Of a DNA stretch of 64,000 nucleotides, positions 1-10,722 are shown in pieces. The position numbers were made by a program, and so were the translations under genes. The first letter of the stretch is position 1. Each line of letters opens with the position of its first letter. The DNA lies in assembly GCA_027596195.1 (NCBI GenBank), contig JADGJG010000010.1, positions 48,317 through 112,316 on the forward strand. The letters run 5' to 3'. The stretch is from Podochytrium sp. JEL0797 (taxonomy: Eukaryota; Chytridiomycota; Chytridiomycetes; Chytridiales; Chytriomycetaceae). Below the pieces are notes generated by a model. The model ran no database searches. It was not told where the DNA came from and saw only the letters and a program-made list of their open reading frames with translations.

Positions 1-3000
1 CTACGATGGCATACATCATGGCCCCGAACGCGAGTTTCTTGAGTTGCGTGAGGATGGGTTTTTCGAGAATGTCTTGCATGGGGTGGAACTGCGGGTCTTC
101 GGGATCGCGGATGAACCATACCAATCCCGGGCGGACGAATTTACGCACGGACTGGACGTACCCCGCGAATTGGAACATGAATGTGGTGCCGGCGAGCCAG
201 TGGAGAAAATAGGATGTCCATGGGTACGCGTTGTAGAAGGCGAGGCGGGAGGTGAGGGTTGTGTTTGGGCCAAAGACGGTGAGGGTGGAGATGTCAATGA
301 GGAAGCCGCAGAAGGTGGGGAACATGCCGAGTTCGATGGCGATGAAGAAAGAGAATTTGACGGCGAGGAGGAGGAAGCGGAATCCTTTTTGAACCATGCG
401 GCGGAGGGTGTGGACGTAGGGGTGGTTTAGGTGGCCCGACCGCCGCTATAATTTACTATAAGAATGCGTTTTGGAGTGGGGGAGAAGGAGAAAAACTCAC
501 AGCATGATGATACAACACAAACGCAAACGTCGCATACCCCACCAAAATCGCCAACCCGCGATCCGAAACAAACTCAAACCGCTGCGGCTGCTTCTCCTTC
601 TTTTCCACCGGCACCTTCCCACCCACCCCAGCCTCAACAACATCCGATGCATTCCCTGTCACTCCAATCGAAACCGTCACGGCCTCCCACCCTTCCACAG
701 TAGCATTCGCAACAATCTCATCACCACCTTCCACAGTCGCATTCGCAATAACCCCCCCATGAACACCACCACCCTCCAACACCTTCTGCAACTCAGGACT
801 CAACACACCCTCCCCTCCCTTCTCACCACTCACATCAATCGCTTCCACAACAGTGCCATTCATGGCCACCTCCACCACCGTCCCATTGCCCAACCTCCCC
901 ACCTTCCCAACCCCAAACAACCCCACCAAAACCACCACAACATCCACCACCGGATCCAACACCACATCCACCCCCTTCTCCACCTCTCCCATCAAAGGCC
1001 CCACGAACCCCTTCACACTCTCCCAATACACATCCACCAACAACCACACGACACCCCTCCCGACCATCCAGGGAACCCATACACCTGCACCGAGGGCTGC
1101 AAACACGATAAACAGGGCGAGCGCAAAGTTTTGGAGGAGCAAGTCCATCGGTCCTTGCACGCCGATTAGTTCGAGGAACGCGTGCAGGTCGCCTTGGGCT
1201 TGGACTTGGGCCGCGAGGACACCGTCGGGGCCGAGGTCGATGTTGACGTTGAGGTTGAAAGCTGCGGGATCGTTGGGTAAGGGGTCTTGTTGGGGGAGGG
1301 GGGCCGGTGGGCGGCGACGACGTGGTGCGGCGGGGGGTTGGGGAGCGGGGAGAGGGGCGGCAGGGGCGGGTAGTTCTTGGGGTGGGGGAAGGGGGGGTTC
1401 TGGGGGCGCGAGTGGGTTGAAGTGGATGGGGGCTTCGAATTCGAAGGTGGGTAGACGGGGGGGTTGTTGAGGTACAGTGTCCGCGGCAGGAGAAGCACCG
1501 AAAAGGGGAAAAGCAGTGGGTTGAATTGGCGCCGTGGTGTCTGCCGCGTCCGGGCTCGTTTTCCTACTCCGAAGCGCGTATCGATGCGACGCTGGGCTGG
1601 CTGCCGCGACTGTGGTAGCGGCACTCGCCTTGTGACTCTCCCCACTGACCTCCACCACATCCATCACACGTTGTTTTCCCTTCACAGACCTCTCCAAGTC
1701 TTCCACCCTCTGAAGGACCGAAACACTCGCCTTGTGACTCTCAACCCCGTCCTCCCCCATCGCCTTCGCGTTCATCACGCGTTGCTTCCCCTTCAACGAG
1801 CTCGAATACTCTTCAAACTCGCGAACGAGCGCTTCAAACTCTGGATCCGCGTTCGCTTCCAGAGGTCTCCCCGCCGTAAAATCCACTGACGCACCCTCCA
1901 TCAAACCCACACCACTCGGCCCCCCACTACTGCTACTACTCCCCGCACCTCCACCCTCCCGAATCGGAATCACAGCCCGTCGAATCACATCCCCACTCCC
2001 CTCCTTCATACTCATATACATCCCCAACTCCCGAATCACCTCCTGATCTTCTTCCACACTCCGCATCGTGTTCAACGCTTGTCCGGGTGGTGAATTCATC
2101 TCCTCCTCTTCCTCCCTTTCCTCGTCTACGTTCGCATGAGTGAGGGATTCCAACCGGTCCACGAGCCTCTCCACTTTTTCTTCAAGTGGGCCTCCGAGAC
2201 GTTTTTTGAACGTTTTGATTTCCTTCATGGTCGACTCCACCGCTTCTCGAACGTCTTCTCCACGCGTCATTCCACGCACAGCGCGTGTGAACACGTCCGA
2301 AACGCGGGTTCGTTCCCCCTCATCCAACGGGGTCGTGAATTCGAGGAGGTCACGGACAGCGTCGATCGACTCGATACGGTAATTGTTCAAAATCGCTTGT
2401 TCACGGTCCCGAAACGACGAGAGTGCCAAGCGTGCCGCGGAGGCCACGACAGCTTGATCTCGCGGCGACGAGGCTTCCTGCATGGCAAGGTCGATGGCTT
2501 CGTGTGTTCCTGATTCGAGGGCGTGTTCAAAGACGCGTTGGTGGTGTGTTTGGAGGGTGTGCATGTCGAGATTGGGTTGGAGGGGGTTTGCTGTGGGGAG
2601 TGGGGCGGAGGGGTGTGGGAGGGGAGCGGGGAGGGGTGTTCCTGGTGGTGGAATTGGACGTGGTCTCCGCACGGGTGGTGGTGGCGCCGGTGCAGCAAGG
2701 CGCGGTGCCATGGGTGGTGGGGGTGGACGAGGAACCTGACGGCGTTGAGCCGCCCTCCGTGCCTGTCGAGGAGGCGGAGCCACCGGCGCAGCTACAAAAT
2801 TGTTTGGATTGTTCAAAAACTCAGCGAGTTGGTCTTCCGGGAGATGCACGGGGTTTCCGAGCGCGTCGAGGGGCGTGTTGAGGACAATGTATTCTTTGAT
2901 GCAGAGGAGTGCGATGGCGAGGATGATGAGGAAGGAGAGGAGGATTTGGCCTTCAAAGACGTCTGTGAAGAATTTTCTGGGTGTTGTATGTGAGGGGGGT

Positions 3001-3871
3001 GTGTGAGTTTGCAAAAATGTGTGGAGGGGGGTTGTTTACCTCAACACGGCTCCCCAATCAATCGCAACAGCAGCTTCTTCCACAACCTCACCCAAAACTA
3101 CTTCCACTTGCTCATCCCACAACGGAAACGCACCCTCGAATAAATCCCACACCGTCTCATTCAACCCCACGAACCGCGCAACGTGCTGCAAATACGCCAC
3201 CGTAAAGTTGAGAATCGGACCCAATACGAGGCCACTGGCTTCCATCGCATGAGGAGGATGTGTAGAAGTCAAGTTCATGATGGGTGACTCGCCCGAGGTT
3301 CCGTTGAAAACGATATCGAGGGTCCCGTTCGAGGATAAGACGGAAACGATACCGGGTTTCCCTGCGGCAGAGTCGAACAGGATGGTTGGTTCGAACCAGA
3401 AGCGCCACATGGTGATGGATGCGTACGGGAGGGCAATGAGCCAAATCGACACGGCGAGGAGGACTCTGAGGTAGAATTTGAAGTTCACGAGGGCCTTTTT
3501 GAGGAGGATGGAGGTGAAGAAGTTGAGGGAGATGGAGGAGGGTGTGTTTTGGTTGTAGACTGGGATGCGTATTGGTGAGAGTCAGTTTTACGGGCGTTCA
3601 ACTGGAAGGTAACAGGGATGATTACTTGGAGTGAAGTTGTATTTGAAGTTGCAGATTTCGCAGTGCTTCTTGCGCGAATGGGTGAGCCAGTCTTCGAGGC
3701 TGTGGGGAACAGGGGGTGTGAAAACGAGAATGGGCATACAAGACAAGAAAGCACTCACCACTCCTGGTGCACGTAGCGCATAGATCCGCTGCATTTACAT
3801 GGATGGTACAGCTGGTTATCATCTGTTCCTGGCGAGCGACACACTCGGCAGATGAGTTCCTCAGTGTCCAT
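1..3871 (-). CDS. SSM4: Doa10/MARCH6-type RING-CH E3 ubiquitin ligase (C-terminus runs off the window)
   Basis: This is an ER-membrane ubiquitin ligase of ERAD. The start is at 3871 ([11 protein letters not shown]). Five exons are readable: 3871-3759, 3699-3626, 3559-3040, 2976-501 and 445 to beyond position 1. Joining exons 1 and 2 gives a complete C4HC3 RING-CH: CRVC, then CKC, HQEC, W and CEIC. Exons 3 to 5 supply hydrophobic segments. Exon 5 contains the conserved Doa10-family stretch around [19 protein letters not shown] and [13 protein letters not shown]. Exon 4 encodes about 825 residues, mostly low-complexity proline- and acid-rich sequence between membrane segments, with one TM near its start ([14 protein letters not shown]) and others near its end. 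That makes the cytosolic loop unusually long. The remaining C-terminal membrane segments lie outside the window. Identification is firm; the exact joins are inferred by eye. Confidence 0.9.
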
Positions 3872-3970
3872 TCGGTTCCTTTTTTTCCGTGGGATCTCGT
3901 TTGAAATTCGTGAACACAAATGACGATTGATCGCAGAACCTCCCGCTGCCACGCCACTGTGGTGTCCCGC
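3872..3970. promoter_or_regulatory. Compact divergent promoter between Doa10 and the CK2-like kinase
   Basis: Only 99 bases separate the two divergent start codons at 3871 (-) and 3971 (+). If the kinase uses the in-frame upstream ATG at 3920, only 48 bases remain. Any promoter must therefore be shared or overlap the 5' ends. I see no clear TATA box. Confidence 0.4.
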
Positions 3971-5356
3971 ATGGGACCTGCGTACTCCGAATGGGCCGAT
4001 CTCGAAGTGCCCTTCACTGGCACTCTCCGCTTTTCGCGCTGCGACGAAGTGCTCGGCAAGGGCAAGTACTCTGTGGTCTACGCCTGCGAAGCCCGCCCAG
4101 CGCCAGTTCAGCCAGACGACAAGGGCGTTCTTCAGCGCGCCTGGGAATCGCTGTTTCCGCCAAACGACGACTTAGACGACGACCAAGAAGAAGACGAGCC
4201 ACGACCACCAAGACAACTCGGCATCCTCACGGCCCTCTCTTCTCTCTCCGTCTTTGTCGCAAACGCCCTGCATTCGCCATCCACTCCGCCAAGTCCTTCA
4301 ACCGACCCTTCCAAACCAGTCGCTCCAAAACCTTCCCCGTCCCGACGCCACCCCTCCGCAGCCTCCACCATCACTACCACCTCCTCCACCTCACATCCAA
4401 AACCCAACCAATTCGTCCTCAAACTCTTCCGCCCCGACAAAACCGCCAAACTCAAACGCGAAATCCTGATCCTCCAACACCTCTCCGACGCACCCAACAT
4501 TGTCCAATTCATTGACTGCCTCCTCGACCCACTCACCCAATCCCCGGGCATTGTTCTCGCGCGTTGTGCAAATGTACCGGACTGGAGGCTGTTTTACCGT
4601 GACCTCGGATACGACGATGTACGCTTCTGGGTCCGTGAACTCATCAAGGCCCTCGCATACACGCATCAACATGGAATCATCCATCGCGATGTGAAACCGC
4701 AAAACATATGCATCGACCCTATCGGCAGAAAACTCGTCCTAATCGACTACGGCCTCGCCGATTTCTATATCCCTCATCAACCGTTGAACCTGAGAGTCGC
4801 GAGTCGATTTTACAAGCCGCCCGAAATCTTGCTCGGAAACCGATACTACGATTACAGTTTCGACATGTGGAGTGTGGGTTGCATTCTCGCTGGCATGATT
4901 TTCAAACGCGATGTGTTTTTTCAGGGGGAAGACGATTTGGACCAGTTGAGGTGTATTGTCGGTGTGCTTGGGTGTGCTGCTCTCAAACGGTATTTGCACG
5001 AGTATGGGGTCGATCCGGCGTTGCCTGCGGATGTGGTGCAAGGGCGGGAACGGGCTGTTGAGTGGTTTGAGTTTGTGGATTGGGGGAATGGAGGGGTCGC
5101 GAGGGATTTGGCAGTGGAGGTTGTCGGGGGGTTGCTTGTGATGGATCAGAGGGAGAGGTGGACGGCGGAGGAGTGTTTGCAGCATGAGTTTTTTGCGGGG
5201 TTGGATGAGGAGGGGAGGGTGCGTGGCTGTGGGGTTGCGGTTGGGGGTGAAGATGGGAGGAGTGGGGATGGTAGCAATGAAGAGAGTGTTGGCAAAGAAC
5301 AAGGTGAGGAGGTTCAAGAGGTGATGGTGATTGAGAGTGAATCGGACTTGCCTTGA
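3971..5356 (+). CDS. Casein kinase 2 alpha-like serine/threonine kinase, divergent
   Basis: A single-exon gene of 461 residues from the ATG at 3971; an upstream in-frame ATG at 3920 is possible. The sequence aligns by eye with CK2 catalytic subunits throughout: glycine loop [14 protein letters not shown]-like lysine in FVLKLFRP, catalytic loop HRDVKPQN, then [20 protein letters not shown] and [14 protein letters not shown]. Two things are unusual. The metal-binding motif is DYG where CK2 normally has DWG. About 100 Pro/Ser/Asp-rich residues are inserted between the glycine loop and the lysine, where CK2 has a short turn. The lysine-rich cluster of true CK2 is reduced. It is probably a CK2 paralogue, not the housekeeping subunit. 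Catalytic residues are present, so activity is plausible. The C-terminal tail is acidic and low-complexity. Confidence 0.85.
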   Translation: MGPAYSEWADLEVPFTGTLRFSRCDEVLGKGKYSVVYACEARPAPVQPDDKGVLQRAWESLFPPNDDLDDDQEEDEPRPPRQLGILTALSSLSVFVANALHSPSTPPSPSTDPSKPVAPKPSPSRRHPSAASTITTTSSTSHPKPNQFVLKLFRPDKTAKLKREILILQHLSDAPNIVQFIDCLLDPLTQSPGIVLARCANVPDWRLFYRDLGYDDVRFWVRELIKALAYTHQHGIIHRDVKPQNICIDPIGRKLVLIDYGLADFYIPHQPLNLRVASRFYKPPEILLGNRYYDYSFDMWSVGCILAGMIFKRDVFFQGEDDLDQLRCIVGVLGCAALKRYLHEYGVDPALPADVVQGRERAVEWFEFVDWGNGGVARDLAVEVVGGLLVMDQRERWTAEECLQHEFFAGLDEEGRVRGCGVAVGGEDGRSGDGSNEESVGKEQGEEVQEVMVIESESDLP

Positions 5357-5481
5357 GGGGTGTTTTTTGGATATTTATTGTAAGGTGGACGCGTGTTTTT
5401 CATTTGTTTTTAGTATCAACGTATTCTTATGGTAGAATAGAAATTTGTGTCAACTTTTTTTCTTCTACACTCCGCCAAAGA

Positions 5482-6165
5482 ATGAGCCACCACGCGCAGC
5501 AAGACAGAACAGACGCGCACCTCCCCGCGACTCTTCAAGAGACCGAGACACTTCTCCCTTCGAAACGCAGCGCCGACACTCCTCTTTCTGTCAGCCAAAA
5601 GAAGACGCACTTCCCGGCCACTTCGTCGCTCAGCGGCCTCGACGGCCCTTTCTTGTTTGAATTTGAAGCCGACTTGCCCCTTCCCCGCGTCGACTCGAAA
5701 CTCGAAGACGACGAAGCCGCGGACGTCGCCTTCCAAGTCCCAGCGCAACTCGTCAACACCGCGCCCTACTCCCCAACGCCCTTCGCACCGTCCCTCGAGA
5801 CTCTGAATGAGGAGGACCAAACTGTCGACCTGTTGGACGCTCCTCCTTGCCTCACATCGAAGAACAACTTGGCGGATGCGCAGCACCCGCACATTCTCCC
5901 ACCCCGCCTCACATCCCTCCTCTCACACGCCAAACCCCTCCTCCACCGCGCCCTCCACGAGTCCACGCTTCTCCAACAGAACCACGCGGTGTTGTTGAAA
6001 GTCGTCAAATCGATGTGCGTGTTGACGATCGCACCCGTCGCGGTTTGGATGGTTTTCGTGTCATTTCCAGTGTGGGTGGGTTTGTTTATGGTTTTTGGGT
6101 ATGCTAGGATGAAAGAGGGGGTTGTGGGGTTGGGAAGGGAGGTGAAGGCGTGTTTGGAGGTGTGA
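5482..6165 (+). CDS. Unknown single-pass membrane protein, paralogue of the tail of the PARP-TM fusion
   Basis: A single-exon frame of 227 residues from the ATG at 5482 (MSHHAQQD). The frame stays open upstream, but that part looks like UTR. The first 170 residues are Ser/Thr/Pro/acid-rich with no recognised domain. Near the C-terminus a hydrophobic segment (VLTIAPVAVWMVFVSFPVWV) is followed by a basic, possibly amphipathic tail. The segment from about HAKPLLHRALHESTLLQQ through the end matches the last 90 residues of the fusion gene ending at 11953 (HHKPLVHCEIQKSTLLQEKH...), including spacing around the membrane segment. It probably inserts as a tail-anchored protein. I do not know its function. 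Confidence 0.6.
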   Translation: MSHHAQQDRTDAHLPATLQETETLLPSKRSADTPLSVSQKKTHFPATSSLSGLDGPFLFEFEADLPLPRVDSKLEDDEAADVAFQVPAQLVNTAPYSPTPFAPSLETLNEEDQTVDLLDAPPCLTSKNNLADAQHPHILPPRLTSLLSHAKPLLHRALHESTLLQQNHAVLLKVVKSMCVLTIAPVAVWMVFVSFPVWVGLFMVFGYARMKEGVVGLGREVKACLEV

Positions 6166-6360
6166 TCAGGGAAATTTTTGCTTGGCTGCTTGTCCGAAAT
6201 CAATTTTCTTTTTTTTGATATTATTTCTCAGACCTTTTTTTCTTTTTTAAAATTGTGTGTGGCTGGATTCTCCCTGTTTTTGAAATATATACATATTCAT
6301 GAAGAAGGGGGTGGCAATGGGTTTTAGAAATTTCGATTCTACTTTGGCAGAATGGAATTT

Positions 6361-6613
6361 CAAATCATCACACACCTCCACTCGCTTGCCTGTCGAAGAA
6401 AACTCGTTGGAGCACAAGATCCGTCACGTCGCTTCTCTCTCCCTAAATGCAGCCACGATCCCGCATTTATTTCTATGCATTGATCACATTGCGAACCCTG
6501 TCCGTCTCTTCAGGCCAAGGTTTGACGCCAAGATCAAAAGAGCTGCAATGTCTGAAGACGCAAAGATTCGGCGATTCTGGCGTTTCTCATATTTGAAAAC
6601 CCCAACTGAGTAG
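6361..6613 (+). pseudogene. N-terminal relic of a PARP-family gene (array copy A)
   Basis: The segment keeps the conserved N-terminal block of the local PARP family: RLPVEENSLEHK, then a degraded form of the HHVTRIDRIANP block (CIDHIANP) and FDAKIK. It then stops at 6613, before any catalytic motif. The homologous part of the intact copies begins about 100 codons before the catalytic histidine. No H, Y or E motif follows, so this is a truncated remnant. Confidence 0.6.
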
Positions 6614-6718
6614 TGCCCGCGCGTGAAACAGAGCTTCGAGAGTTGTACCGCCAATTCAGCCGAAATACAGAGTCACTCAGTCTAATTTTTTCCGGCTCAG
6701 TGTGGTGAGTCGCGGATT

Positions 6719-6924
6719 GAAACCAGTTCTCGTTTCCGTTTATTTTATTTTTGCTCATAGCGTGGAGACTGGAATAGGCTAAGGGATACAGCCAACTTTT
6801 AGATCCACAGTTTCATTTTGTCTCATTCAAAGCTGTACCGTTTATTCCGTCATCAACAAATTCGCCCCCAACTTGAGGTGGAGAAGGGGGCGCATTGTTG
6901 ATTTCTTTTCACGAGAAGTGGGCG
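6719..6924 (+). repeat. Duplicated intergenic segment of the PARP array, unit 1
   Basis: Two stretches recur at 10290-10478. One is CAGTTCTCGTTTCC followed by TTTATTTT and TTTGCTCAT. The other is CAACTTG(A/G)GGTGGAGAAGG followed by a near copy ending in GAGAAGTGGGCGA. The duplicated unit therefore includes 3' flank and upstream sequence, not just coding sequence. Confidence 0.6.
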
Positions 6925-6964
6925 AATGCAAAACAAACCCAAAAATCCCACCCCACCACCCACG

Positions 6965-7800
6965 ATGATGAACGTTCCACCATTCCCGAACGCACGCCCT
7001 GTTCAGCCAGCCCAAAAGAGGCAGAACCTGCACGCGACGCCGCCAAACCACGCCGACGCTCTCGCTCAGGCCACGGCATCATCGTCTCCTTTCATTCGCT
7101 TGCCTGTTGCTGAAAACTCGTTGGAACACAAGGTCGTCATGTCTCTCCTCACTCCGCACATGCAGTCACACCATGTTATGCGCATTGATCGCATTGCCAA
7201 CCCGTCTCTTCAAACCAAGTTTGACGCCAAAGTCAAAGAGCTGCAGCTGTTGAAGACGCGAGGCACGGCCATTCCAAAATCCCACGGTCTCACCGAAAGC
7301 GAAATATTTGCTCGAATTGAATCTGATAGTGCTTGGGAGCATTCTTTCCCAGAGTTCCACACGTCGGACTTTGTTTGTTTTCCAGGTTATTCTGGGAGAC
7401 TGCTTGTTTGTTCCTACGTTCATCAAACAACAACCAGCCAAAGCGAATGCTCAAAAGCGAAACCAGCATGATCTGAGTTTTGATTCCATCATGTCGCGTC
7501 ACGGGCACAATCATCAGTACGTCATTTATGATGGACACCAGTGCGTTCCTGTTTATGCCGTTTCTTATTCGGGGGCTTCATCTTTTGTGGGATACGGTGG
7601 GTGGATTCTCTGATTTTCTCGTGATTCTGCGCATTGATGATTATTTGCAATTTGTAGGACCAGCACCAGCTCAACCGCCTACTCCTCCGCCATTCGCATG
7701 GCGCGGCACTTCTTCTCTTCTCCCTGATCTCAGCCCTCCAAACGTTGCCTGGAAACACGACGCGCACCACATCTTCAACAACATGACTGACGAAAAGTGA
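6965..7800 (+). pseudogene. PARP-family gene lacking the catalytic centre (array copy B)
   Basis: It starts with the family's conserved MMNVPPFPNARP at 6965 and keeps SLEHK, VMRIDRIANPSLQ and the following linker. After SFPEFH the frame shifts, and the segment carrying the catalytic His and Tyr motifs is missing. Sequence resumes in another frame as TLFVFQVILGDCLFVP, then FDSIMS and HQYVIYDGHQCVPVYAVSY. The family glutamate (NEYVIYD) is Gln here. A likely intron follows, and the last exon PPFAWRG...VAWKHDAHHIF ends at 7800. Loss of two catalytic motifs plus a frameshift makes it a pseudogene or, less likely, an expressed dead variant. Confidence 0.7.
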
Positions 7801-8128
7801 ATCCCTCCTGCGACATCCTTGGTCATCGTTTCATCACTTATTGGCATCTGAGCTAACTGCATGTGTGCAATGGAATAAATTCAATTGAGGAACATCATTT
7901 CGAATTTGGACACGGTAACGGGTGTTCCACGGCACTCAAAAAATCGACCCGCTTCCGGCACTTCTTAACTTGAATTGGGCAACCGAGCCACTGACCGGTT
8001 TCGGTCCCATTATTGGAGTTGGAGTACATGGCAAAGTTCGGCCCCATTGCGCGTGTGTGTTTCGTATTCTCCAGCGTTTTTTTGATTATCTCTTATTTTT
8101 GGGCTCATTCATTCCTTGTATGATTTTC

Positions 8129-8265
8129 TGCAGGACATGGCCTTCAACCGCCATTCGCATGGCGTGGCACCTCTTCTCTCCCCCCTGATCTCAACCACGC
8201 AAACACCGTCTGGAAACACGATGCGCAACGAGTCTTCAGCAAAATGATGGCACAAAAATTGATCC
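8129..8265 (+). pseudogene. Last-exon fragment of a PARP-family gene (array copy C)
   Basis: Only the terminal exon is recognisable. After an AG acceptor-like site near 8133 comes PPFAWRGTSSLPPDL, then NTVWKHDAQRVF, close to the last exon of copy B. The stop codon at the homologous position has been lost (TTGATC replaces TGA). Sequence from 7801 to 8128 upstream holds no catalytic motifs that I can find. Confidence 0.55.
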
Positions 8266-9340
8266 CGTCCTATTATTCTTATTCATTTATTGAAGTATTT
8301 TGCTTTTTACTCTTGGAGGCATCAATAAAAGTAGTGACTTTTAGAAAGAATGCACGCAACCAAGCTGAGCGGGAAGCCACAATCACTGTCTTGTGGATGT
8401 GTCATTGTGGAAGTGATCGCTAACGGTGAAGGGCGGGAAAATGGAACTGGAAGCAACAAAAAAATAGAGAGGACTGAAGTCAGGAAGCGTTGTTTGGTGA
8501 GGCATTCGAATGAAAAAACACACCAACACCTCTCTGCATGGGACCGACTACACCACAACGGCAGTCCTCTGAGATTGCCCCCCCTCCTCCCCCCATGTGA
8601 TAGTCTAAAGCGGCATATATTTGCTGGTTTGATCCTCATGTCCATGGCTCCTTCACTCCTCAGCTGCTTTGAAGATCCATCAAGAAAAATTGAGTGTGCG
8701 CATCACGGCGTGTCGGACGAAAATTTACCAAAAGACGCGTCGCCTCCTCGCAAAAAACAACTTTCAAAACGCCCCTCTCTTTCGATCTCATCCCTTCCCC
8801 CCTCTCCCCGCTCTCATCTCTTCTGTCTCATTCCTCTTCGACCCGGGTCATTGTTGTTTTGTTTTTTGATCGACCACTGCCGATGTCACAAAACTCTGGG
8901 CGGAGAGGAGCTGGATGTGGCGTGAGTTTTTGCTGGCACTGTGGGGCTCACTTCGGCTTGAGCCGCGCGAGGACCAGCGCGAGAGTTAATGTTGTGCTCG
9001 CGCTGACCTCCGCGCGTCTCGAGTTCTTTGATCGATTGCTTCTGAATAAAACAAATTAGTTACTATTGTTTTTTGATCATTTTTCCACATATCCCATTGA
9101 TTTTCCATTGGGTCGAGAGTGGTGCCCATTTGGGCTGATTTCGCGTCCTTTCTTTTCTTTTCGTGACCGTTACCAAAAGCCGAAATGGAAGAAATAAGAA
9201 TATGCCACAATGTTTAACGCCTTCCTCTGGCCCTGGGGACGAATGGTTTGAATTTCGGGTGGCGCAGCTGGCAAACAAAGTTTCTCGGGTGGTGTCTTGA
9301 GTTCAAAACAAACCACGAATCGCCACCCCACCACCCGCGA
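8266..9340. other. Intergenic stretch within the PARP array
   Basis: About 1.1 kb without a gene I can support. A 191-codon plus-strand frame at 8350-8925 is low-complexity and has no recognisable domain, so I do not call it. The last 250 bases (from about 9085) share short stretches with the region before the copy at 10723, such as GTCGAGAGTG and GGTTTGAATTTCG, ending in GCAGCTGGCAAACAAA against GCAGTTGGCAAACAAA. These mark the duplicated 5' flank. Confidence 0.5.
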
Positions 9341-10291
9341 ATGATGAGCGCTCCCCCATTCCCGAACGCGCGCCCTGTTCATCCAACCCAACCGAGACCG
9401 AATCTGCACGCAGCGCCACCAAACCACGCCAATGCACTCGCTCAAGCCACGGCCTCGTCGACTCCTTTTACTCGTGTGCCAGTTGCTGAAAACTCGTTGG
9501 AACACAAGGTTGTCATGTCTCTTCTCTCGCCACACATGCAGCCACACCATGTGACGCGAATTGATCGCATTGCCAACCCGTCTCTTCAAGCCAAGTTTGA
9601 GATCAAACTCAACGAGATGCACTCGCGCAAGTCCCACTCGAGTATTTACGAAGTGAATCAGGACTTCTCCTTCCCGGAGTTCCACCACAACCCAGCCCTC
9701 CTTTTCCATTGCACGAAAGCCGATCCTGACGCCATTCTGTCGCAAGGCCTTGATATTTCATTTTGTCGTGGTGGCAGGCTTGGCAAGGGAATCTATTTTG
9801 CAGACAATCCCGCAATGTCCATTTCGTACGACCGATCGCGCGTCGCGACACTGTTTGTGTTTCAAGTCGTCCTTGGAGATTGCATTTTCGTTCCGTACGC
9901 TAGTGAGATTCCTGCTAAAGCCGATGCTCAGAAACGAAACGAAAATGACGCAACTTTTGATTCCATCATCGGGAGACCAAATGGCTCTGCAAACGAATAC
10001 GTTATTTATGATGGATCCCAGTGCCTTCCCGTTTATTCTATTTTGTATCTACGTGACTCTGTTGAAGTCCACGACTATGGTGGAGTGCTTTCTTTCGGAG
10101 ACAATCGAACTTGTTTTTGGTCTTTGAAACAATTCTTACCCTTTTCCCCCCACCACGATTCAGCCAATCCGCTGCCACCCTTTGTCTGGAAAGATTCATC
10201 CTTCCCCGCTGCTGTTCCTGTGCACAATGTGGCTGAAATCTGGAAACACGACTCGCACCACGTTTTTGAGAGCATGTCGGGCAACGAGTGA
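9341..10291 (+). CDS. PARP-type ADP-ribosyltransferase, intact (array copy D)
   Basis: Predicted to transfer ADP-ribose from NAD+ to targets. Exons 9341-10079 and 10164-10291 give 288 residues. The 84-base intron is in frame and lies at the same place as in the sister copies. The start MMSAPPFPNARP is conserved across three copies. The N-terminal block (SLEHK, HHVTRIDRIANPSLQ) matches the first strand and helix of PARP catalytic domains. Then come LFHCTK (His), GKGIYFADNPAMSISY (Tyr) and NEYVIYDGSQCLPVY (Glu), giving a complete H-Y-E triad. The usual glycine after the His is Cys. A short last exon carries FVWKD and IWKHDSHHVF, shared by all copies. There is no regulatory helical domain and no other accessory domain. 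Target and cellular location are unknown. Confidence 0.8.
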   Translation: MMSAPPFPNARPVHPTQPRPNLHAAPPNHANALAQATASSTPFTRVPVAENSLEHKVVMSLLSPHMQPHHVTRIDRIANPSLQAKFEIKLNEMHSRKSHSSIYEVNQDFSFPEFHHNPALLFHCTKADPDAILSQGLDISFCRGGRLGKGIYFADNPAMSISYDRSRVATLFVFQVVLGDCIFVPYASEIPAKADAQKRNENDATFDSIIGRPNGSANEYVIYDGSQCLPVYSILYLRDSVEVHDYGGVLSFGDNRTCFWSLKQFLPFSPHHDSANPLPPFVWKDSSFPAAVPVHNVAEIWKHDSHHVFESMSGNE

Positions 10292-10478
10292 CGGATCAAA
10301 ACAGTTCTCGTTTCCATTTATTTTGCTTTTTTTTGCTCATTGAATGGAATAATAATGATGGGATGCGGCAAAATTGTGGGACCGATATCTCATTTTCAAT
10401 TTCAGCAAATTCACCCAACTTGGGGTGGAGAAGGAGGTGCGTTGCTGATGATTTCATTTCATGAGAAGTGGGCGATGG
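10290..10478 (+). repeat. Duplicated intergenic segment of the PARP array, unit 2
   Basis: Partner of 6719-6924. It begins directly after copy D's stop and includes CAGTTCTCGTTTCC, AACTTGGGGTGGAGAAGG and GAGAAGTGGGCGA, in the same order and with similar spacing. Confidence 0.6.
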
Positions 10479-10722
10479 TGGTGTCGGGCCGGATAATATT
10501 GCTGAGTGAGCGAGAGGGAGGAAAGATCAAATAAAAGCCAAATAGATAATGAAGAATATTCCACATGTTTTTTTTGATTCTTGAAGCGTATGATTCATGA
10601 GGTCGAGAGTGATGCCGTTTGGTTTGAATTTCGCGTACCGCAGTTGGCAAACAAACGCGGTTTTCTCGGGTGGTGTCTTGGGTACAAAACAAACCTCGAA
10701 TCCCACCTCACCGCCCGCGGTG

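Noticed and set aside
1464..1889. Plus-strand frames of 100-230 codons across 0.4-3 kb
   Set aside because: They lie opposite the low-complexity Doa10 loop; high GC and biased codons keep several frames open.
5353..5481. Upstream extension of the membrane-protein frame
   Set aside because: It contains hydrophobic but unconserved sequence starting right at the kinase stop; the ATG at 5482 is a better start and the upstream part is probably UTR.
8350..8925. 191-codon plus-strand open frame in the PARP array
   Set aside because: Low-complexity composition, no domain, no conservation with the duplicated units and no supporting splice sites.
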